A stretch of DNA of 64,000 bases from Guyparkeria halophila. GTDB lineage: Bacteria > Pseudomonadota > Gammaproteobacteria > Halothiobacillales > Halothiobacillaceae. A program made the translations under genes and the position numbers. The first letter of the stretch is position 1. Each line of letters begins with the position of its first letter. The DNA lies in NCBI RefSeq assembly GCF_034479635.1, contig NZ_CP140153.1, forward strand, positions 441,501 through 505,500, read 5' to 3'. The notes below the pieces were generated by a model, which was not told where the DNA came from, made no database searches, and saw only the letters and a list, made by a program, of their open reading frames with translations. Below are positions 1 through 9,548 of the stretch, piece by piece.

Positions 1-48
1 ACCAACGTTGCCGATCGCAAGCAGCTCGAGCTGTCCGATCTGAAGTAA
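1..48 (+). CDS. 3' end of a CDS, probably phosphate-binding protein PstS
   Basis: An open frame enters from the left edge and ends at a TAA at 46-48; the last residues read TNVADRKQLELSDLK. Only 15 codons are visible, so the sequence alone does not identify it. The inference of PstS, the periplasmic phosphate-binding subunit, comes from position: pstC, pstA and pstB follow on the same strand, and pstS is the usual first gene of that operon. A hairpin terminator lies about 55 bases behind it. Confidence 0.45.
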   Translation, partial: TNVADRKQLELSDLK

Positions 49-103
49 GCGAAGGAGTCGCTCCCCAGGGACGGGGAAAGGACGCCCTCCCAGGGACGGG
101 AAA

Positions 104-135
104 GGCCGGCGGGCATGCTCCGCCGGCCTTCTCTT
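104..135 (+). terminator. Hairpin terminator or attenuator after the first CDS
   Basis: A perfect 9-bp stem (GGCCGGCGG, 104-112, pairing with 120-128) closes a 7-base loop and is followed by TTCTCTT. It sits between the probable pstS end and pstC, so partial termination here could give more binding protein than permease. Just before it, the phrase CCAGGGACGGG occurs twice (65-75 and 91-101 approximately). Confidence 0.7.
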
Positions 136-138
136 GTC

Positions 139-173
139 GCAAGCGTTTGGCGGACTTGATGCCGAACGCTTGC
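139..173 (+). promoter_or_regulatory. Second hairpin in the pstS-pstC spacer
   Basis: Bases 139-151 (GCAAGCGTTTGGC) pair with 161-173 (GCCGAACGCTTGC) with one mismatch around a 9-base loop. No T-run follows, so it does not look like a terminator. It could protect the 3' end of the upstream message or shape the pstC leader. Its function is not known from sequence. Confidence 0.45.
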
Positions 174-274
174 AACAGGAGGCAGGTTCCCAATAATGGG
201 CCGCTTTGAATCCTTGGCCGACACGGCCTGCCGGCAGCTGCCGGCTTCGTGGTACACGACGGAATAGCGCAGAC

Positions 275-1534
275 ATGCAGACCGACCAGATACTGATGAC
301 GTTCTTCGCCGGGGTGCTTCTCCTGGGTGCGCTGGGGTTCTACCTCGGGCGCAGCAAGGCGGTCCGAACACGTGCCGACGGTGCCCACATGCATTCCCAG
401 CCGGATCAGTACGCCTGGTTTGCGGTGCTGACCTCGGCCGGGCCGGCCGTAATCGTCGCCTTCGTGTCGGCGATCATCCTGGGTTTGTTCGAAAGCGCGT
501 TTCCGGGTTGGCTGGCGGTGGCCGGCGCCTTGGGGCTGGGCGCATTCGGCCTGTTTATCGGGCTCAACCGCATCCGTCCCGAGCTGAAAGCGCGTGACTC
601 GCTCGAACACGCAGTCAAGTGGACGCTGCTGGCAGCCGCCTCTGTCTCCATCCTGACCACCTTTGGCATCCTGTTCTCCATCCTGTTCGAGGCGATCCGC
701 TTCTTCCAGATGGAGAGCTTCTGGTACTTCATCACCGGTACCAACTGGGCACCGGGGGATTCCTTCCTCGAGGCCGCCGGTCGCGCTGAGGCCGGGGAAG
801 GGTCCTCCGGCAACTTCGGCGCCGTGCCACTGTTCGCCGGCACCTTCATGATCACGATAATCGCCATGCTGGTTGCCGTTCCCATTGGCGTGTCGGCGGC
901 TATCTACATGGCCGAGTACGCCCCCGAGCGAGTGCGCACCGTGGCCAAGCCGGTGCTCGAGGTGCTCGCCGGCATCCCGACCGTGGTCTACGGCTTCTTC
1001 GCCGCGATCACCGTCGCCCCGCTGATCGTCTCCGCGGCCGGCTCGGTGGGCCTGGATGCCTCGTTCAACAACGCGCTGGCGCCCGGGATCGTGATGGGGA
1101 TCATGATCATCCCGTTCATCTCCTCGCTCTCCGACGATGTGATCACGTCGGTGCCTAATTCGATGCGGCAGGGGTCGCTGGCGCTGGGCACTACCCGCAA
1201 CGAAACCATCCGGTTCGTGGTCTTACCGGCGGCGCTGCCCGGCATCATATCGGCCACGTTGTTGGGCGTCTCGCGCGCGTTGGGCGAGACCATGATCGTG
1301 GTGATGGCCGCCGGTATGCGTCCCAATCTCACGGCCAACCCGCTCGAGGATATGACCACGGTCACCGTCAGCATCGTTTCCTCGCTGACCGGCGACAACG
1401 AGTTCGAGTCGGCCGCGACGCTCTCGGCCTTCGCGTTGGGCCTGATGCTTTTTGTGATCACGCTGGCCCTCAATTTCGTCTCCGTGTTGATGATCCGCCG
1501 CTTCCGTGAGAAGTACGCGGTAAACGATCTATAA
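275..1534 (+). CDS. pstC: Phosphate ABC transporter permease PstC
   Basis: Inner-membrane permease of the PstSCAB high-affinity phosphate importer. The protein is 419 aa, about 100 longer than the enterobacterial form, because of extra hydrophobic segments in the first 130 residues. The MetI-type core starts near residue 180 and contains the EAA loop (ALGTTRNETIRFVVLPAALP) that docks on PstB. I chose ATG 275; an in-frame TTG at 206 would add 23 unlikely Trp/Pro/Arg-rich residues. pstA follows 25 bases downstream. Confidence 0.93.
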   Translation: MQTDQILMTFFAGVLLLGALGFYLGRSKAVRTRADGAHMHSQPDQYAWFAVLTSAGPAVIVAFVSAIILGLFESAFPGWLAVAGALGLGAFGLFIGLNRIRPELKARDSLEHAVKWTLLAAASVSILTTFGILFSILFEAIRFFQMESFWYFITGTNWAPGDSFLEAAGRAEAGEGSSGNFGAVPLFAGTFMITIIAMLVAVPIGVSAAIYMAEYAPERVRTVAKPVLEVLAGIPTVVYGFFAAITVAPLIVSAAGSVGLDASFNNALAPGIVMGIMIIPFISSLSDDVITSVPNSMRQGSLALGTTRNETIRFVVLPAALPGIISATLLGVSRALGETMIVVMAAGMRPNLTANPLEDMTTVTVSIVSSLTGDNEFESAATLSAFALGLMLFVITLALNFVSVLMIRRFREKYAVNDL

Positions 1535-1559
1535 ACAGTTCTACCGGAAGCTCCCTGTC

Positions 1560-2726
1560 ATGGCCCAGTCCCTAGACGATATCTCCCGTCAGCTGAGAAA
1601 GCGTCACCGCAAGTCGGCACGCATGAAATGGCTGTCGATGAGCGCGCTCATCGCTGCTGCTGCATTCTTGGTGCTCTTTCTCGTTGACATGGTGGTCAAG
1701 GGGTTGCCGGCATTCCAGCAGGCTTACATCGAGGTCGAGATCGACTACAGCGAACGAGCCGCCGAGCTGCCGCTCGCCGCGGTCCAGGCCGACGTGCGCG
1801 ACCTGGTCAGCCGAGGTTATCTGCGCCTGATTCCGGGGCGCATGGCCGAGGACGAGTCGCTGCTGGGCACCCAGCGCATGGAGTGGGTGCTGGCGGACGA
1901 TGCCGTCGACCAGCACCTCAAGGGCCGGGACACGCGTCTGAAGGACAAGCAGAAGGCGGTGATCGAGCGGCTGGTTGAGTCGGGCCGCGCCGAGTTGAAG
2001 TTCAACATCGGTTTCTTCACCAATGGCGACTCCAAGCTGCCGGAGATGGCTGGTCTCGCCTCCGCGGCGATCGGGTCGGTGCTCGTGCTGATCGTGACCC
2101 TCGCGTTCGCCTTCCCGGTGGGCGTGATGACGGCGGTCTATCTCGAGGAATTCGCGCCGGACAATCGCTTCACGCGGTTTCTCGAGATCAACATCAACAA
2201 CTTGGCCGCGATCCCGTCCATTCTTTTCGGTCTGCTGGGCCTGGCTATCTTTATTAACTTCTTCGGCACGCCGCGCTCCTCAGCGCTGGCCGGTGGCCTG
2301 ACGCTGGGCCTGATGACGTTGCCGATCATTATTATCACCGCCAGGGCAGCGCTCCGGGCGGTTCCTGACACCATCCGGCAAGCGGCCTTCGGTGTCGGCG
2401 CTACTCGCTGGCAAGCAGTGCGCGATCACGTGCTGCCGTTGTCCATGCCCGGCATTTTGACCGGCTCGATCATCGGCATGGCCCAGGCCCTCGGGGAGAC
2501 CGCCCCGCTGATCATCATCGGTATGATCGCCTATATTCCGGACGCGCCTGGGAGCTTCACCCAGGCGGCGACGGTCCTTCCCGCGCAGATCTTCACTTGG
2601 GCGGGCATGCCGGAGTCGGCCTACATCGAGCGCACCGCGGCGGGCATCTTGGTGCTGCTGACGGTGCTGATCTCGCTCAATGCCACCGCCGTCTATCTGC
2701 GTAAGAAATTCGAGCACCGTTGGTGA
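1560..2726 (+). CDS. pstA: Phosphate ABC transporter permease PstA
   Basis: Second permease subunit of the phosphate importer, 388 aa. A cytoplasmic basic N-terminus and a first membrane segment (about residues 25-47) are followed by roughly 110 non-membrane residues. This is a large periplasmic insertion compared with the short enterobacterial protein. The MetI core starts near residue 160, and the EAA loop reads [21 protein letters not shown]. Gene order pstC-pstA-pstB and tight spacing indicate one transcript. Confidence 0.93.
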   Translation: MAQSLDDISRQLRKRHRKSARMKWLSMSALIAAAAFLVLFLVDMVVKGLPAFQQAYIEVEIDYSERAAELPLAAVQADVRDLVSRGYLRLIPGRMAEDESLLGTQRMEWVLADDAVDQHLKGRDTRLKDKQKAVIERLVESGRAELKFNIGFFTNGDSKLPEMAGLASAAIGSVLVLIVTLAFAFPVGVMTAVYLEEFAPDNRFTRFLEININNLAAIPSILFGLLGLAIFINFFGTPRSSALAGGLTLGLMTLPIIIITARAALRAVPDTIRQAAFGVGATRWQAVRDHVLPLSMPGILTGSIIGMAQALGETAPLIIIGMIAYIPDAPGSFTQAATVLPAQIFTWAGMPESAYIERTAAGILVLLTVLISLNATAVYLRKKFEHRW

Positions 2727-2790
2727 TCATGCCGGCGATGCAGACCGAAATCCCCTCAATGAACGCCAATCAACGACAGGTAAGGCGAGC

Positions 2791-3606
2791 ATGACAAGCA
2801 AACTCGCATCCCCCGGTGCCCCGGTCACCTTTAATCAAGAGACCACCCACGATATCGAGCTGACCGTGCGCGATCTCAAGCTCTGGTACGGGGATAAGCA
2901 AGCGCTGAAAGGCATCGATCTGGATGTTTACCAGCACAACATCACCGCGCTGATCGGTCCTTCCGGTTGCGGCAAGTCCACCTTCCTGCGCTGCCTGAAC
3001 CGCATGAACGACCTGATCCCCTCGGTGCGCACCGAGGGTGAAGTCGTGATGGAAGGGCGCAACGTGCTCTCCAAGCAGGTCGACGAGGTGGCCCTGCGCA
3101 AGAAGGTGGGCATGGTGTTCCAGAAGCCCAATCCCTTCCCGAAGAGCATTTACGAGAACGTCGCCTACGCACCGCGCATGCACGACATCGTCGCCAAGGG
3201 AAAGGAACAGGACGAACTGGTCGAAAAATCGCTGCGCGCCGCCGGCCTGTGGGACGAGGTCAAGGACCAGCTTGACCAGCCGGGCACCTCGCTTTCCGGC
3301 GGTCAGCAGCAGCGCCTGTGCATCGCCAGGGCCATCGCCGTGCAGCCGAGCGTGATCCTGATGGACGAGCCCACCTCCGCGCTCGACCCGATCTCCACGG
3401 CCACCATCGAGGAGCTGATGCACGAGCTCAAGCGTGAGTACACGATCGTCGTGGTCACGCACAACATGCAGCAGGCCGCCCGGATCGCCGACTACACCGC
3501 CTTCTTCCACCTGGGGGAAGTGATCGAGTACAACGACACTGCCACCATGTTCTCCACGCCGGAGCACAAGAAGACCGAGGATTACATCACGGGACGCTAT
3601 GGCTAA
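2791..3606 (+). CDS. pstB: Phosphate ABC transporter ATP-binding protein PstB
   Basis: ATPase of the phosphate importer, 271 aa, normal family length. Visible motifs are Walker [10 protein letters not shown], signature LSGGQQQR, Walker [13 protein letters not shown] and the H-loop VVVTHN. ATG 2791 is preferred because family similarity ([20 protein letters not shown]) begins soon after it and the in-frame upstream stretch overlaps pstA. phoU, which usually follows pstB, is missing: the next gene, fbp, is convergent. Confidence 0.96.
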   Translation: MTSKLASPGAPVTFNQETTHDIELTVRDLKLWYGDKQALKGIDLDVYQHNITALIGPSGCGKSTFLRCLNRMNDLIPSVRTEGEVVMEGRNVLSKQVDEVALRKKVGMVFQKPNPFPKSIYENVAYAPRMHDIVAKGKEQDELVEKSLRAAGLWDEVKDQLDQPGTSLSGGQQQRLCIARAIAVQPSVILMDEPTSALDPISTATIEELMHELKREYTIVVVTHNMQQAARIADYTAFFHLGEVIEYNDTATMFSTPEHKKTEDYITGRYG

Positions 3607-3612
3607 GCCGAC

Positions 3613-3722
3613 AGCCGGAAGCTAGAAGCTGGAAGAGGGACGCAGGCGGCTTCGATTCGCCTTTCTGGTGGCCACGTAGCGGCTGCCGGCCTCTTCAGGC
3701 TTCAAGCTGTCAGCTTCCAGCT
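3613..3722. repeat. Imperfect inverted repeat of GAAGCTGGAAG type
   Basis: Bases 3613-3635 are rich in the heptamer-like phrase GAAGCTxGAAGCTGG. Bases 3692-3722 carry the complementary phrase (CTTCAAGCTGTCAGCTTCC). They can fold back on each other across about 55 bases between the convergent pstB and fbp genes. It looks like a simple-sequence intergenic repeat; no function is implied. Confidence 0.5.
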
Positions 3723-3725
3723 CCC

Positions 3726-3768
3726 GAAAAAAGAAGAAGCCCCGCGAGTCGATGACCCGCGGGGCTTC
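3726..3768 (-). terminator. Rho-independent terminator of fbp
   Basis: An 11-bp perfect stem (3736-3746 with 3758-3768, GAAGCCCCGCG) has an 11-base loop. On the minus strand it is followed by TTCTTTTTT, a good T-tract, so it terminates fbp. On the plus strand the tail is weaker but it may also stop pstB transcripts. Confidence 0.85.
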
Positions 3769-3795
3769 TTAATGCCCTGGACTGTCAGGCTGCGA

Positions 3796-4800
3796 TCAGC
3801 CTTCCTTGTGGTAGTCCCAGAGGCGCTGGACTTCGTTCTTGGAGCCCAGGATGACCGGCACGCGCTGGTGCAGCTTTTGCGGTTCGATGGTCATGATCCG
3901 GTCCGGGCCGGTGATCGACAGGCCGCCGGCCTGCTCGACGATCATGGACATCGGGTTCGCCTCGTACATCAGGCGCAGCTTGCCGCCGCGCTCACGGTGC
4001 TTGCTGTCGATCGGGTACATGAAGACGCCGCCACGCACCAGGATGCGGTGCACTTCGGCGACCATGGAGGCGACCCAGCGCATGTTGAAGTCCTTGTCGC
4101 GCTCGCCTTCGGTGCCGGCGAGGCACTCGTCGACGTAGCGCTTGACCGGGGCATCCCAGAAACGCTGGTTCGACATGTTGATGGCGAACTCGGCGGTGTC
4201 TTCCGGGATGGTCATGTTCGGGTGGGTCAGCTTGAACTCGCCCACCGAGCGGTCGAGCGTGAAGCCGTCGACGCCGTCACCGATGGTCAGGACCAGGATG
4301 GTGGACGGGCCGTAGGTCACGTAGCCGGCGGCGACCTGCTCGGTGCCCGGCTGCATGAAGTCTTCCTCGGTCGGGTTCTCCTTGCCGGTGGGGGCCTTGA
4401 GGACCGAGAAGATGGTGCCGACGGTGACGTTGACGTCGATGTTCGACGAGCCGTCCAGCGGGTCGTAGGTGCACAGGTACGGGCCGCGGTGCTTGCCGGC
4501 CGGCAGGTCGTAGACCTCGTCCATTTCCTCGGAGGCGAGGCCAGCTGTGTGGCCGCCCTCGGTGAGGATGTCGGTGAACTCGTCGTTCGAGATGATATCC
4601 AGCTTCTTCTGGGTCTCGCCCTGAACGTTCTCGGTCTCGGCGGAGCCCAGCAGGCCGATGAGGTTGCCGCGGCCGACCTGGTCGGCGATCAGCTTGCAGC
4701 CGGCGGCCACGTCGCTGATCAGGCCGACGAAGTCGGCGTCGACGCGGCCCTGGCGCTGGTGTTCGGCCAGGTACTGCGAAAGTCGCTTGGCATCAGACAT
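3796..4800 (-). CDS. fbp: Class I fructose-1,6-bisphosphatase
   Basis: Hydrolyses fructose-1,6-bisphosphate to fructose-6-phosphate, an irreversible step of gluconeogenesis and of the Calvin cycle. The 334-aa length fits class I. The metal/substrate motif [12 protein letters not shown] is present, with the GGVFMYP and substrate-binding [18 protein letters not shown] regions further on. The start at 4800 ([15 protein letters not shown]) is chosen over longer frames that would run through a low-quality upstream region. It is a single-gene unit with its own terminator. Confidence 0.95.
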   Translation of the reverse strand: MSDAKRLSQYLAEHQRQGRVDADFVGLISDVAAGCKLIADQVGRGNLIGLLGSAETENVQGETQKKLDIISNDEFTDILTEGGHTAGLASEEMDEVYDLPAGKHRGPYLCTYDPLDGSSNIDVNVTVGTIFSVLKAPTGKENPTEEDFMQPGTEQVAAGYVTYGPSTILVLTIGDGVDGFTLDRSVGEFKLTHPNMTIPEDTAEFAINMSNQRFWDAPVKRYVDECLAGTEGERDKDFNMRWVASMVAEVHRILVRGGVFMYPIDSKHRERGGKLRLMYEANPMSMIVEQAGGLSITGPDRIMTIEPQKLHQRVPVILGSKNEVQRLWDYHKEG

Positions 4801-4918
4801 GGAAAAATCCTCTGTGTCAGTCGAATGGGTAAACGGGATACCGGAGACAGGAAGTCTTTGAATGCGCGGGGCATTCAGAGCCGCCCTGTCCTCCGGGTCC
4901 GCCGCTCGAAGGGCGCCT

Positions 4919-4924
4919 ATAGTA
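4919..4924 (-). promoter_or_regulatory. Possible -10 element of the fbp promoter
   Basis: On the minus strand the hexamer TACTAT lies about 120 bases upstream of fbp. A weak TTCGGT is found 17 bases further upstream. The -35 match is poor, so this is only a candidate. Confidence 0.3.
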
Positions 4925-5083
4925 ACCGATCGCCGGCACCAACCGAACCACGGCCGACGAGAGGCGCTGGCATGCGGTTCCCGGGTGGCTGCAGGGCAAG
5001 GGCAAAATGGGTATGCTTGTCGGCGCTCGTGCCCGGGCCGCGTAGGCTGTCGAGGCGAACCCACCGATCCGGAGTCATCGGTC

Positions 5084-5791
5084 TTGGACGATCAGGACAT
5101 CAAAACCGTCCGCGCGCCGCGCACTATCGAGCGCTCGCTCGAGCGATTGTACGAGGCGCGCGGTCATGTCTGGCTGATTCCCGACGACGACCCCGACTTC
5201 CAGGGCCAGGTCCAGGTGGTGGGCAACGAGCCCGAGGCCCGGCGGCTGGTGCTCGACTGCCCGGATCCGGTGGTGCTGCGCCACCTCCTTCATGCCCGGC
5301 AGGTGCGGTTCCAGGCGGTCATCGACGGCCTGTTGAACTGGTTCTATTCCGCCGACCTGGCCACCCGTGAAGAGGGGGGCGATTGCTACCTTGCCGTCGG
5401 CTACCCCGAGGTGATGCAGCGTCTCCAGCGTCGGTCGGCCTTCCGCATCGACCTTCCCCCGGATGTTCCCGGTACGCTGGCGTTCTGCCCGTCGCCGCCG
5501 CGCGGCGTCACGTCCGGGGACGTGGTCAACCTCTCGGCCACCGGCTGCGCCGTGAGCGTAGTGGGCGACAAGGACCCGGGGCTAAAGCCCGGCGACGAAG
5601 TCAGCGCCGCGCGCCTGAAGGTCGGCGAGGGCATCGACGTGCGCCTGGAATTCATCGTCCGCAACCGCCGCCCCGGCGTGGGCAAGAGCGTGGTCTACGG
5701 CCTGGAATTCGCCGCGTTGCCCCCGCGCGACAGCCAGCTGATCGACCGCGAGGTCATGCGCCTGCAGCGCCTGCGTCTGACGCGGGGCTGA
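5084..5791 (+). CDS. YcgR-like c-di-GMP receptor with PilZ domain
   Basis: The predicted protein is 235 aa with two parts. The N-terminal YcgR-type beta domain (about residues 15-110) is followed by a PilZ domain (about 115-230). Both c-di-GMP contacts are visible: RxxxR as RSAFR and [D/N]xSxxG as NLSATG. Such proteins typically brake flagella or act on envelope functions when c-di-GMP rises. The start is uncertain: TTG 5084 has GGAG 9-10 bases upstream and begins where the domain-like sequence begins. An ATG at 4862 would add 74 compositionally odd residues. Confidence 0.82.
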   Translation: MDDQDIKTVRAPRTIERSLERLYEARGHVWLIPDDDPDFQGQVQVVGNEPEARRLVLDCPDPVVLRHLLHARQVRFQAVIDGLLNWFYSADLATREEGGDCYLAVGYPEVMQRLQRRSAFRIDLPPDVPGTLAFCPSPPRGVTSGDVVNLSATGCAVSVVGDKDPGLKPGDEVSAARLKVGEGIDVRLEFIVRNRRPGVGKSVVYGLEFAALPPRDSQLIDREVMRLQRLRLTRG

Positions 5792-5817
5792 TTATTCCGC
5801 GGCGTTGACCGGCGGCT

Positions 5818-6123
5818 TCAAGTCCGCAGCATGCCATTGTCGCCGGTGCCGTACGGATTGGGCACGTAGGCGTCGGCCGCTTCGTCGTTGTCCCAGTGCG
5901 CCTCGTCGATCAGGTAGCGAAAGGCATACTCCCCGCCTTGCGGCAGGTTGAGCGTGACCCGGTAGCTGCCATCGCGCTGGCGCTTTAATGGCAGGGGTTT
6001 CTCGCCCCAGCCGTTGAAGTCGCCGCGCAGTTCGACGCAATGTCTTGCCTCGTCGCCCGGTCGGTAGTTGAAGGTGACGCGACATTCGGGCCGCACCTTG
6101 AGTGATTTCTTCGTGATCGCCAT
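5818..6123 (-). CDS. Stand-alone CBM48 / isoamylase-N-like glycogen-binding domain protein
   Basis: A 101-aa protein that is essentially one early-set beta-sandwich. The run ELRGDFNGWGEKPLPLKR, then GSYRVTLNLPQGGEYAFRYLID and a closing PNPYGTGDN, is typical of the carbohydrate-binding domain of AMPK-beta and branching enzymes. No catalytic domain is attached. It might tether a partner to glycogen or another glucan. Start 6123 has GGAGG 8 bases upstream on the minus strand, which decides it over a start 36 bases further up. Confidence 0.8.
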   Translation of the reverse strand: MAITKKSLKVRPECRVTFNYRPGDEARHCVELRGDFNGWGEKPLPLKRQRDGSYRVTLNLPQGGEYAFRYLIDEAHWDNDEAADAYVPNPYGTGDNGMLRT

Positions 6124-6293
6124 GGCCTGAGCCTCCGCGTAGGGAATGGACACGCACAACCGACCGGACGCGCTGGTCGCCTGAATTGCCTAAGCAATGT
6201 CGGGCGAACCGGCAATCCAGTCAAGTGCTTGTTTACGCGACGGTCTTGACGGTTGTGTGACGCCGAGCGGAATTTCGCCCGGCGGGGCCGGGG

Positions 6294-6650
6294 TCAGCGC
6301 GTCAGGTTCTTCTCGAGCACGCGCATCAGGCGGCCCTCGCTGACCAGCCCGGCCGTGACGAAGGCCAGCAGCAGGAGCACCAGCAGCCCCACGGCGAGGA
6401 ACAGCATCGGAGCCGTCACCGCCAGCAGGGCCTGGGTGGCCGAGTCGAGGTTGCCGGTCTGCATCAGTTCGAGCACGTGCAGCGGATTGACCAGGATGGG
6501 GCGCTGGAAGAAGGCCCAGACATAGAAGCCGATGGTCACCGTACCCAGCAGCAGGGCGATCGCCGGCCAGATGCGAATCAGCCGGCGCCGGCGGGAAATG
6601 ATCTGACGCATTTCCCGGTGCATGTCGTTGGTGGCTTGTTTCCTGCCCAT
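6294..6650 (-). CDS. Small two-helix membrane protein of unknown function
   Basis: 118 aa. An N-terminal basic stretch (ISRRRRLIRIW) precedes a membrane segment at about residues 28-48. A second, strongly hydrophobic segment spans about 82-104 (LFLAVGLLVLLLLAFVTAGLV). I do not recognise a family. It ends 3 bases after the MoaD-like gene stops on the same strand, so the two are probably co-transcribed. Confidence 0.65.
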   Translation of the reverse strand: MGRKQATNDMHREMRQIISRRRRLIRIWPAIALLLGTVTIGFYVWAFFQRPILVNPLHVLELMQTGNLDSATQALLAVTAPMLFLAVGLLVLLLLAFVTAGLVSEGRLMRVLEKNLTR

Positions 6651-6653
6651 GGC

Positions 6654-6881
6654 TCAGCCTCCGGTCACCGGTGGGAAGAAGGCAACCTCGTCGCCATCCG
6701 AGAGCGGATGATCCAGGTCGACATATTCGTGATTGACGGCCGCCAGGGTGTTGCTGGGGCGCTCGATGTCGGTGACCTGCTGCCAGGCCTCGGCCACCGT
6801 GGCCGGGGTCTGATCGAGCCGGGTCTCGTCGAAGCCGATGCGCTCGCGCAGGCTGGCAAACAGGCGGACGGTGATGCTCAT
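6654..6881 (-). CDS. moaD: MoaD/ThiS-family sulfur carrier, probably molybdopterin synthase small subunit
   Basis: 75 aa with the beta-grasp MoaD pattern: MSITVRLFASLRERIG at the start and a C-terminal VTGG, the double glycine that is adenylated and thiocarboxylated. It would donate sulfur in molybdopterin synthesis with MoaE, but no moaE or other moa gene is nearby. The start at 6881 gives the normal family length; a longer frame to 6962 would add 27 residues without similarity. Confidence 0.8.
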   Translation of the reverse strand: MSITVRLFASLRERIGFDETRLDQTPATVAEAWQQVTDIERPSNTLAAVNHEYVDLDHPLSDGDEVAFFPPVTGG

Positions 6882-7084
6882 GGTCGGTCGTTTCGCTGAC
6901 GGTGTGTGTGCGTGCCACCGAACGTTTCGACGCCTGCGAACGCCCGGTCTGGCAAGGCCCATTGTCTGCTAAAGTCTGAACCAATCCTAGTCCGGATTGC
7001 GCCCCGAGCCACGCGAATCAAGCGGGCCGATCGGACCAACCGGGCCACGCCTGCCCGGCCATCGACATTCGAGGACGACCCTGC

Positions 7085-9496
7085 ATGAAATGGATCAAGC
7101 GCATTGGCCTGCTAATCGTTGCGATCGTGATGGTCGCCATCCTGGCGATCGTCGCCTTCGCGCTGACCTTCGATCCCAACGACTACAAGCCGCAGATCGC
7201 CGCCCAGGTGGAAAAGCAGACCGGGCGGAGCATCCAGTTCAACGGGGACCTGTCGGTAACGATCTTCCCCTGGCTAGGGGCGGCCACCGAGGACGTGGTG
7301 CTGGCCAATGCCGAGGGCTTCGAGCCCGAGGCAATGGTGGAAATCAAGCGCCTCGAGGCCCAGGCGGCGCTCCTGCCGCTGCTGCGCGGCGAGTTCGAGA
7401 TCGGCACCCTACTGCTCGAGGACGCGCAGATCCACCTGACCCGCCACGAGGATGGCCGCAACAACTGGGACGACCTGCTCGAGCGCTCCGCCGAGTCGGC
7501 CGAGGCCTCGACCGGCGAGCCGGACACGGTCGAGCCGCAGGATGGTGACGGCCCGGCGATGGTGCTGACCGTCGGTGGTGTCGATATCCGCAACGCCACC
7601 CTGCACTGGCGTGACGAGCAGGCAGATCAGCAGTTGACCATCGACGGGCTGGATCTGACCACCGGCGAGCTGGCCGACGGCGCGCAGACCGACATCGAAC
7701 TGGTCTCGGGCTTTCGCCTGGCAATGCCCGACATGCCGGTCCTGAGCGGTAGCGTCGACCTGTCCACCCGGGCCCAACTGTGGCTGGATCGGCAGGACAT
7801 GCTGTTCGAGGGGATCGAACTCAACCTGGTGGCCAGCCATGAAGAAGGCATCGAGGCCGGGCTGCCCGAGCGCATCGAGGCGATGCTGCAGGTGGAGAAG
7901 GCCGACGTGCGCCTGGCCAAGTCGCAGGCACGGCTCGACGGCGTGGTCCTCGATCTCAACGGCAAGGGCGTCGGCCCGCTGACCTACCTCGAGAGCCGGC
8001 TCGAGACCGTGCTGGAGGCCGACTGGTCGGCCGAGCGCTACCAGTTGCCGCGTCTCTCCCTGAGCGCCGATCTCAAGGGACTCCCCGAGGTCGACGGCAC
8101 GCTGAGCGTTTCGGCCAGCGCGATGGTTGACGCCGACCTGGCCGCCGGCACCGCCTCCATCAGTGATCTTGTGCTCGCCTCCGATCCGGTCAGGGCCTCG
8201 GGGCAGGTCGATGTCGGCGGTCTGGACAGCGGCGAGCTGGTCGCCTCCGGTCCGATCGAGATCGCCGCCTTCGATCCGCGTGAGTTGGCCGACCGGCTGG
8301 GCATGACCGTGCCCGAGATGCGTTCGGACGAGGCGCTGCGCGCCTTCGCGCTGACCGGCCAGATCGACGTGACCCCCGCGCGGGCGATGCTCAACGAGCT
8401 GCGCATCACGCTCGACGACAACGAACTGACCGGCCGTGCCGGTATCGACAACCTCGAGACCGGGCGGCTGTTCGCCCGCTTGCAGGGCGGTGACTTGAAT
8501 GCCAACCCGTACCTCGCGCCGACGACCCAAGATGACAAGGGCGACAAGGACGCCGGCGGCTCGTCCGAGTCGGGCAATGGCGGCAGTGCGCAGAGCGTGG
8601 CCGCCGCCAGGAGCGCCGAGATCGAACTGCCGGTCGAGACGCTGCGCGGGCTCAATCTCGATGCCCGCCTGCAACTGGCCAGCCTGCGCTACGAGGACTA
8701 CCGCCTGACCAGCCCGGTGGTGCACGTCACGGCGGCCGGTGGCCGGGTGCAGCTGGCCGAGCTGACCGCCAATGCCTTCGACGGGGCGATCAACGCCAGC
8801 GGGGGGCTGGACGTGCGCGGCGAGGTGCCGAGCTATGCCGGTAAGGGCCGGGTGCAGGGCGTGTCCCTGCAGCCGCTGCTCACCGCCGTCATGGACGAGG
8901 ACCGCTTGCTCGGCAAGGGCGATGTCGCCTTCGACGTGACCACCCAGGGCAAGCGCGTCGACCAGCTTAAGTCGGGGCTCGACGGCACGGCCGATTTCGC
9001 GCTGCGCGACGGCAAGGTCAAGGGCTTCGATATCGGTTACCTGCTGCGTCGGGCGCAGGCGCGCCTCGAGGGCCAGACCGAGCCGGAACCCGAGGAGCTG
9101 TCCACCGACTTCACCGCGATCACTGGCACGGCGGCCATCCGCAACGGCGTGGTGCGCAACGACGACCTGGCCGGCTCCTCGCCGCTGCTGCGGGTCGCCG
9201 GCGAGGGCCAAGTCGATCTGCCGCGCGAGGAGATCGACTATGGCCTGACCGTCACCGTGGTCAATACCGCCACCGGCCAGGGCGGCAAGGATCTCGAGCG
9301 CCTCAAGCAGGTGCCGGTGCCGATCCGCATCAAGGGGACGTTCAGCGACCCGTCGATCTCGCTTGATCTCGAGTCGTTGGCCAAAGAGGCGGTCAAGAGC
9401 GAGGTGAAGGAGCGTGTCGAGGAAGAGATCGACAAGCGCCTCAAGGACAAGGGCGGCGACGCGGTCAAGGAACTGATAAAGGGCTTCGGTCTGTGA
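7085..9496 (+). CDS. AsmA family protein
   Basis: 803 aa. One N-terminal membrane anchor (residues 7-28) is followed by a long periplasmic region, giving the N-in/C-out layout of AsmA proteins. The N-terminal AsmA part (FDPNDYKPQIAAQVEKQTGRSI) and the C-terminal AsmA_2 part (about 600-770, with GTADFALRDGKVKGFDIGY) are separated by a low-complexity Asp/Gly/Ser linker near residue 485. These proteins are thought to carry phospholipid between the membranes as bridge-like proteins. The C-terminus is a charged coil. mutY starts 52 bases later. Confidence 0.9.
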   Translation: MKWIKRIGLLIVAIVMVAILAIVAFALTFDPNDYKPQIAAQVEKQTGRSIQFNGDLSVTIFPWLGAATEDVVLANAEGFEPEAMVEIKRLEAQAALLPLLRGEFEIGTLLLEDAQIHLTRHEDGRNNWDDLLERSAESAEASTGEPDTVEPQDGDGPAMVLTVGGVDIRNATLHWRDEQADQQLTIDGLDLTTGELADGAQTDIELVSGFRLAMPDMPVLSGSVDLSTRAQLWLDRQDMLFEGIELNLVASHEEGIEAGLPERIEAMLQVEKADVRLAKSQARLDGVVLDLNGKGVGPLTYLESRLETVLEADWSAERYQLPRLSLSADLKGLPEVDGTLSVSASAMVDADLAAGTASISDLVLASDPVRASGQVDVGGLDSGELVASGPIEIAAFDPRELADRLGMTVPEMRSDEALRAFALTGQIDVTPARAMLNELRITLDDNELTGRAGIDNLETGRLFARLQGGDLNANPYLAPTTQDDKGDKDAGGSSESGNGGSAQSVAAARSAEIELPVETLRGLNLDARLQLASLRYEDYRLTSPVVHVTAAGGRVQLAELTANAFDGAINASGGLDVRGEVPSYAGKGRVQGVSLQPLLTAVMDEDRLLGKGDVAFDVTTQGKRVDQLKSGLDGTADFALRDGKVKGFDIGYLLRRAQARLEGQTEPEPEELSTDFTAITGTAAIRNGVVRNDDLAGSSPLLRVAGEGQVDLPREEIDYGLTVTVVNTATGQGGKDLERLKQVPVPIRIKGTFSDPSISLDLESLAKEAVKSEVKERVEEEIDKRLKDKGGDAVKELIKGFGL

Positions 9497-9548
9497 GGCG
9501 GCTAGGTGCTGGCCTCAGGCGATCGATCGGCCGTTCCCGTCGCGGGTC

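Noticed and set aside
4862-5083. N-terminal extension of the PilZ protein
   Set aside because: The 74 extra residues are Arg/Gly/Ala-rich without domain similarity, and a ribosome site stands before the TTG at 5084.
7409-9211. Long open frame antisense to the AsmA gene
   Set aside because: It is a high-GC shadow of the AsmA coding sequence, has no recognisable domain and no ribosome site, and the sense strand has clear AsmA similarity. The same applies to long antisense frames over ggt, trpE, topA, the ntrY-type kinase gene and trkH.
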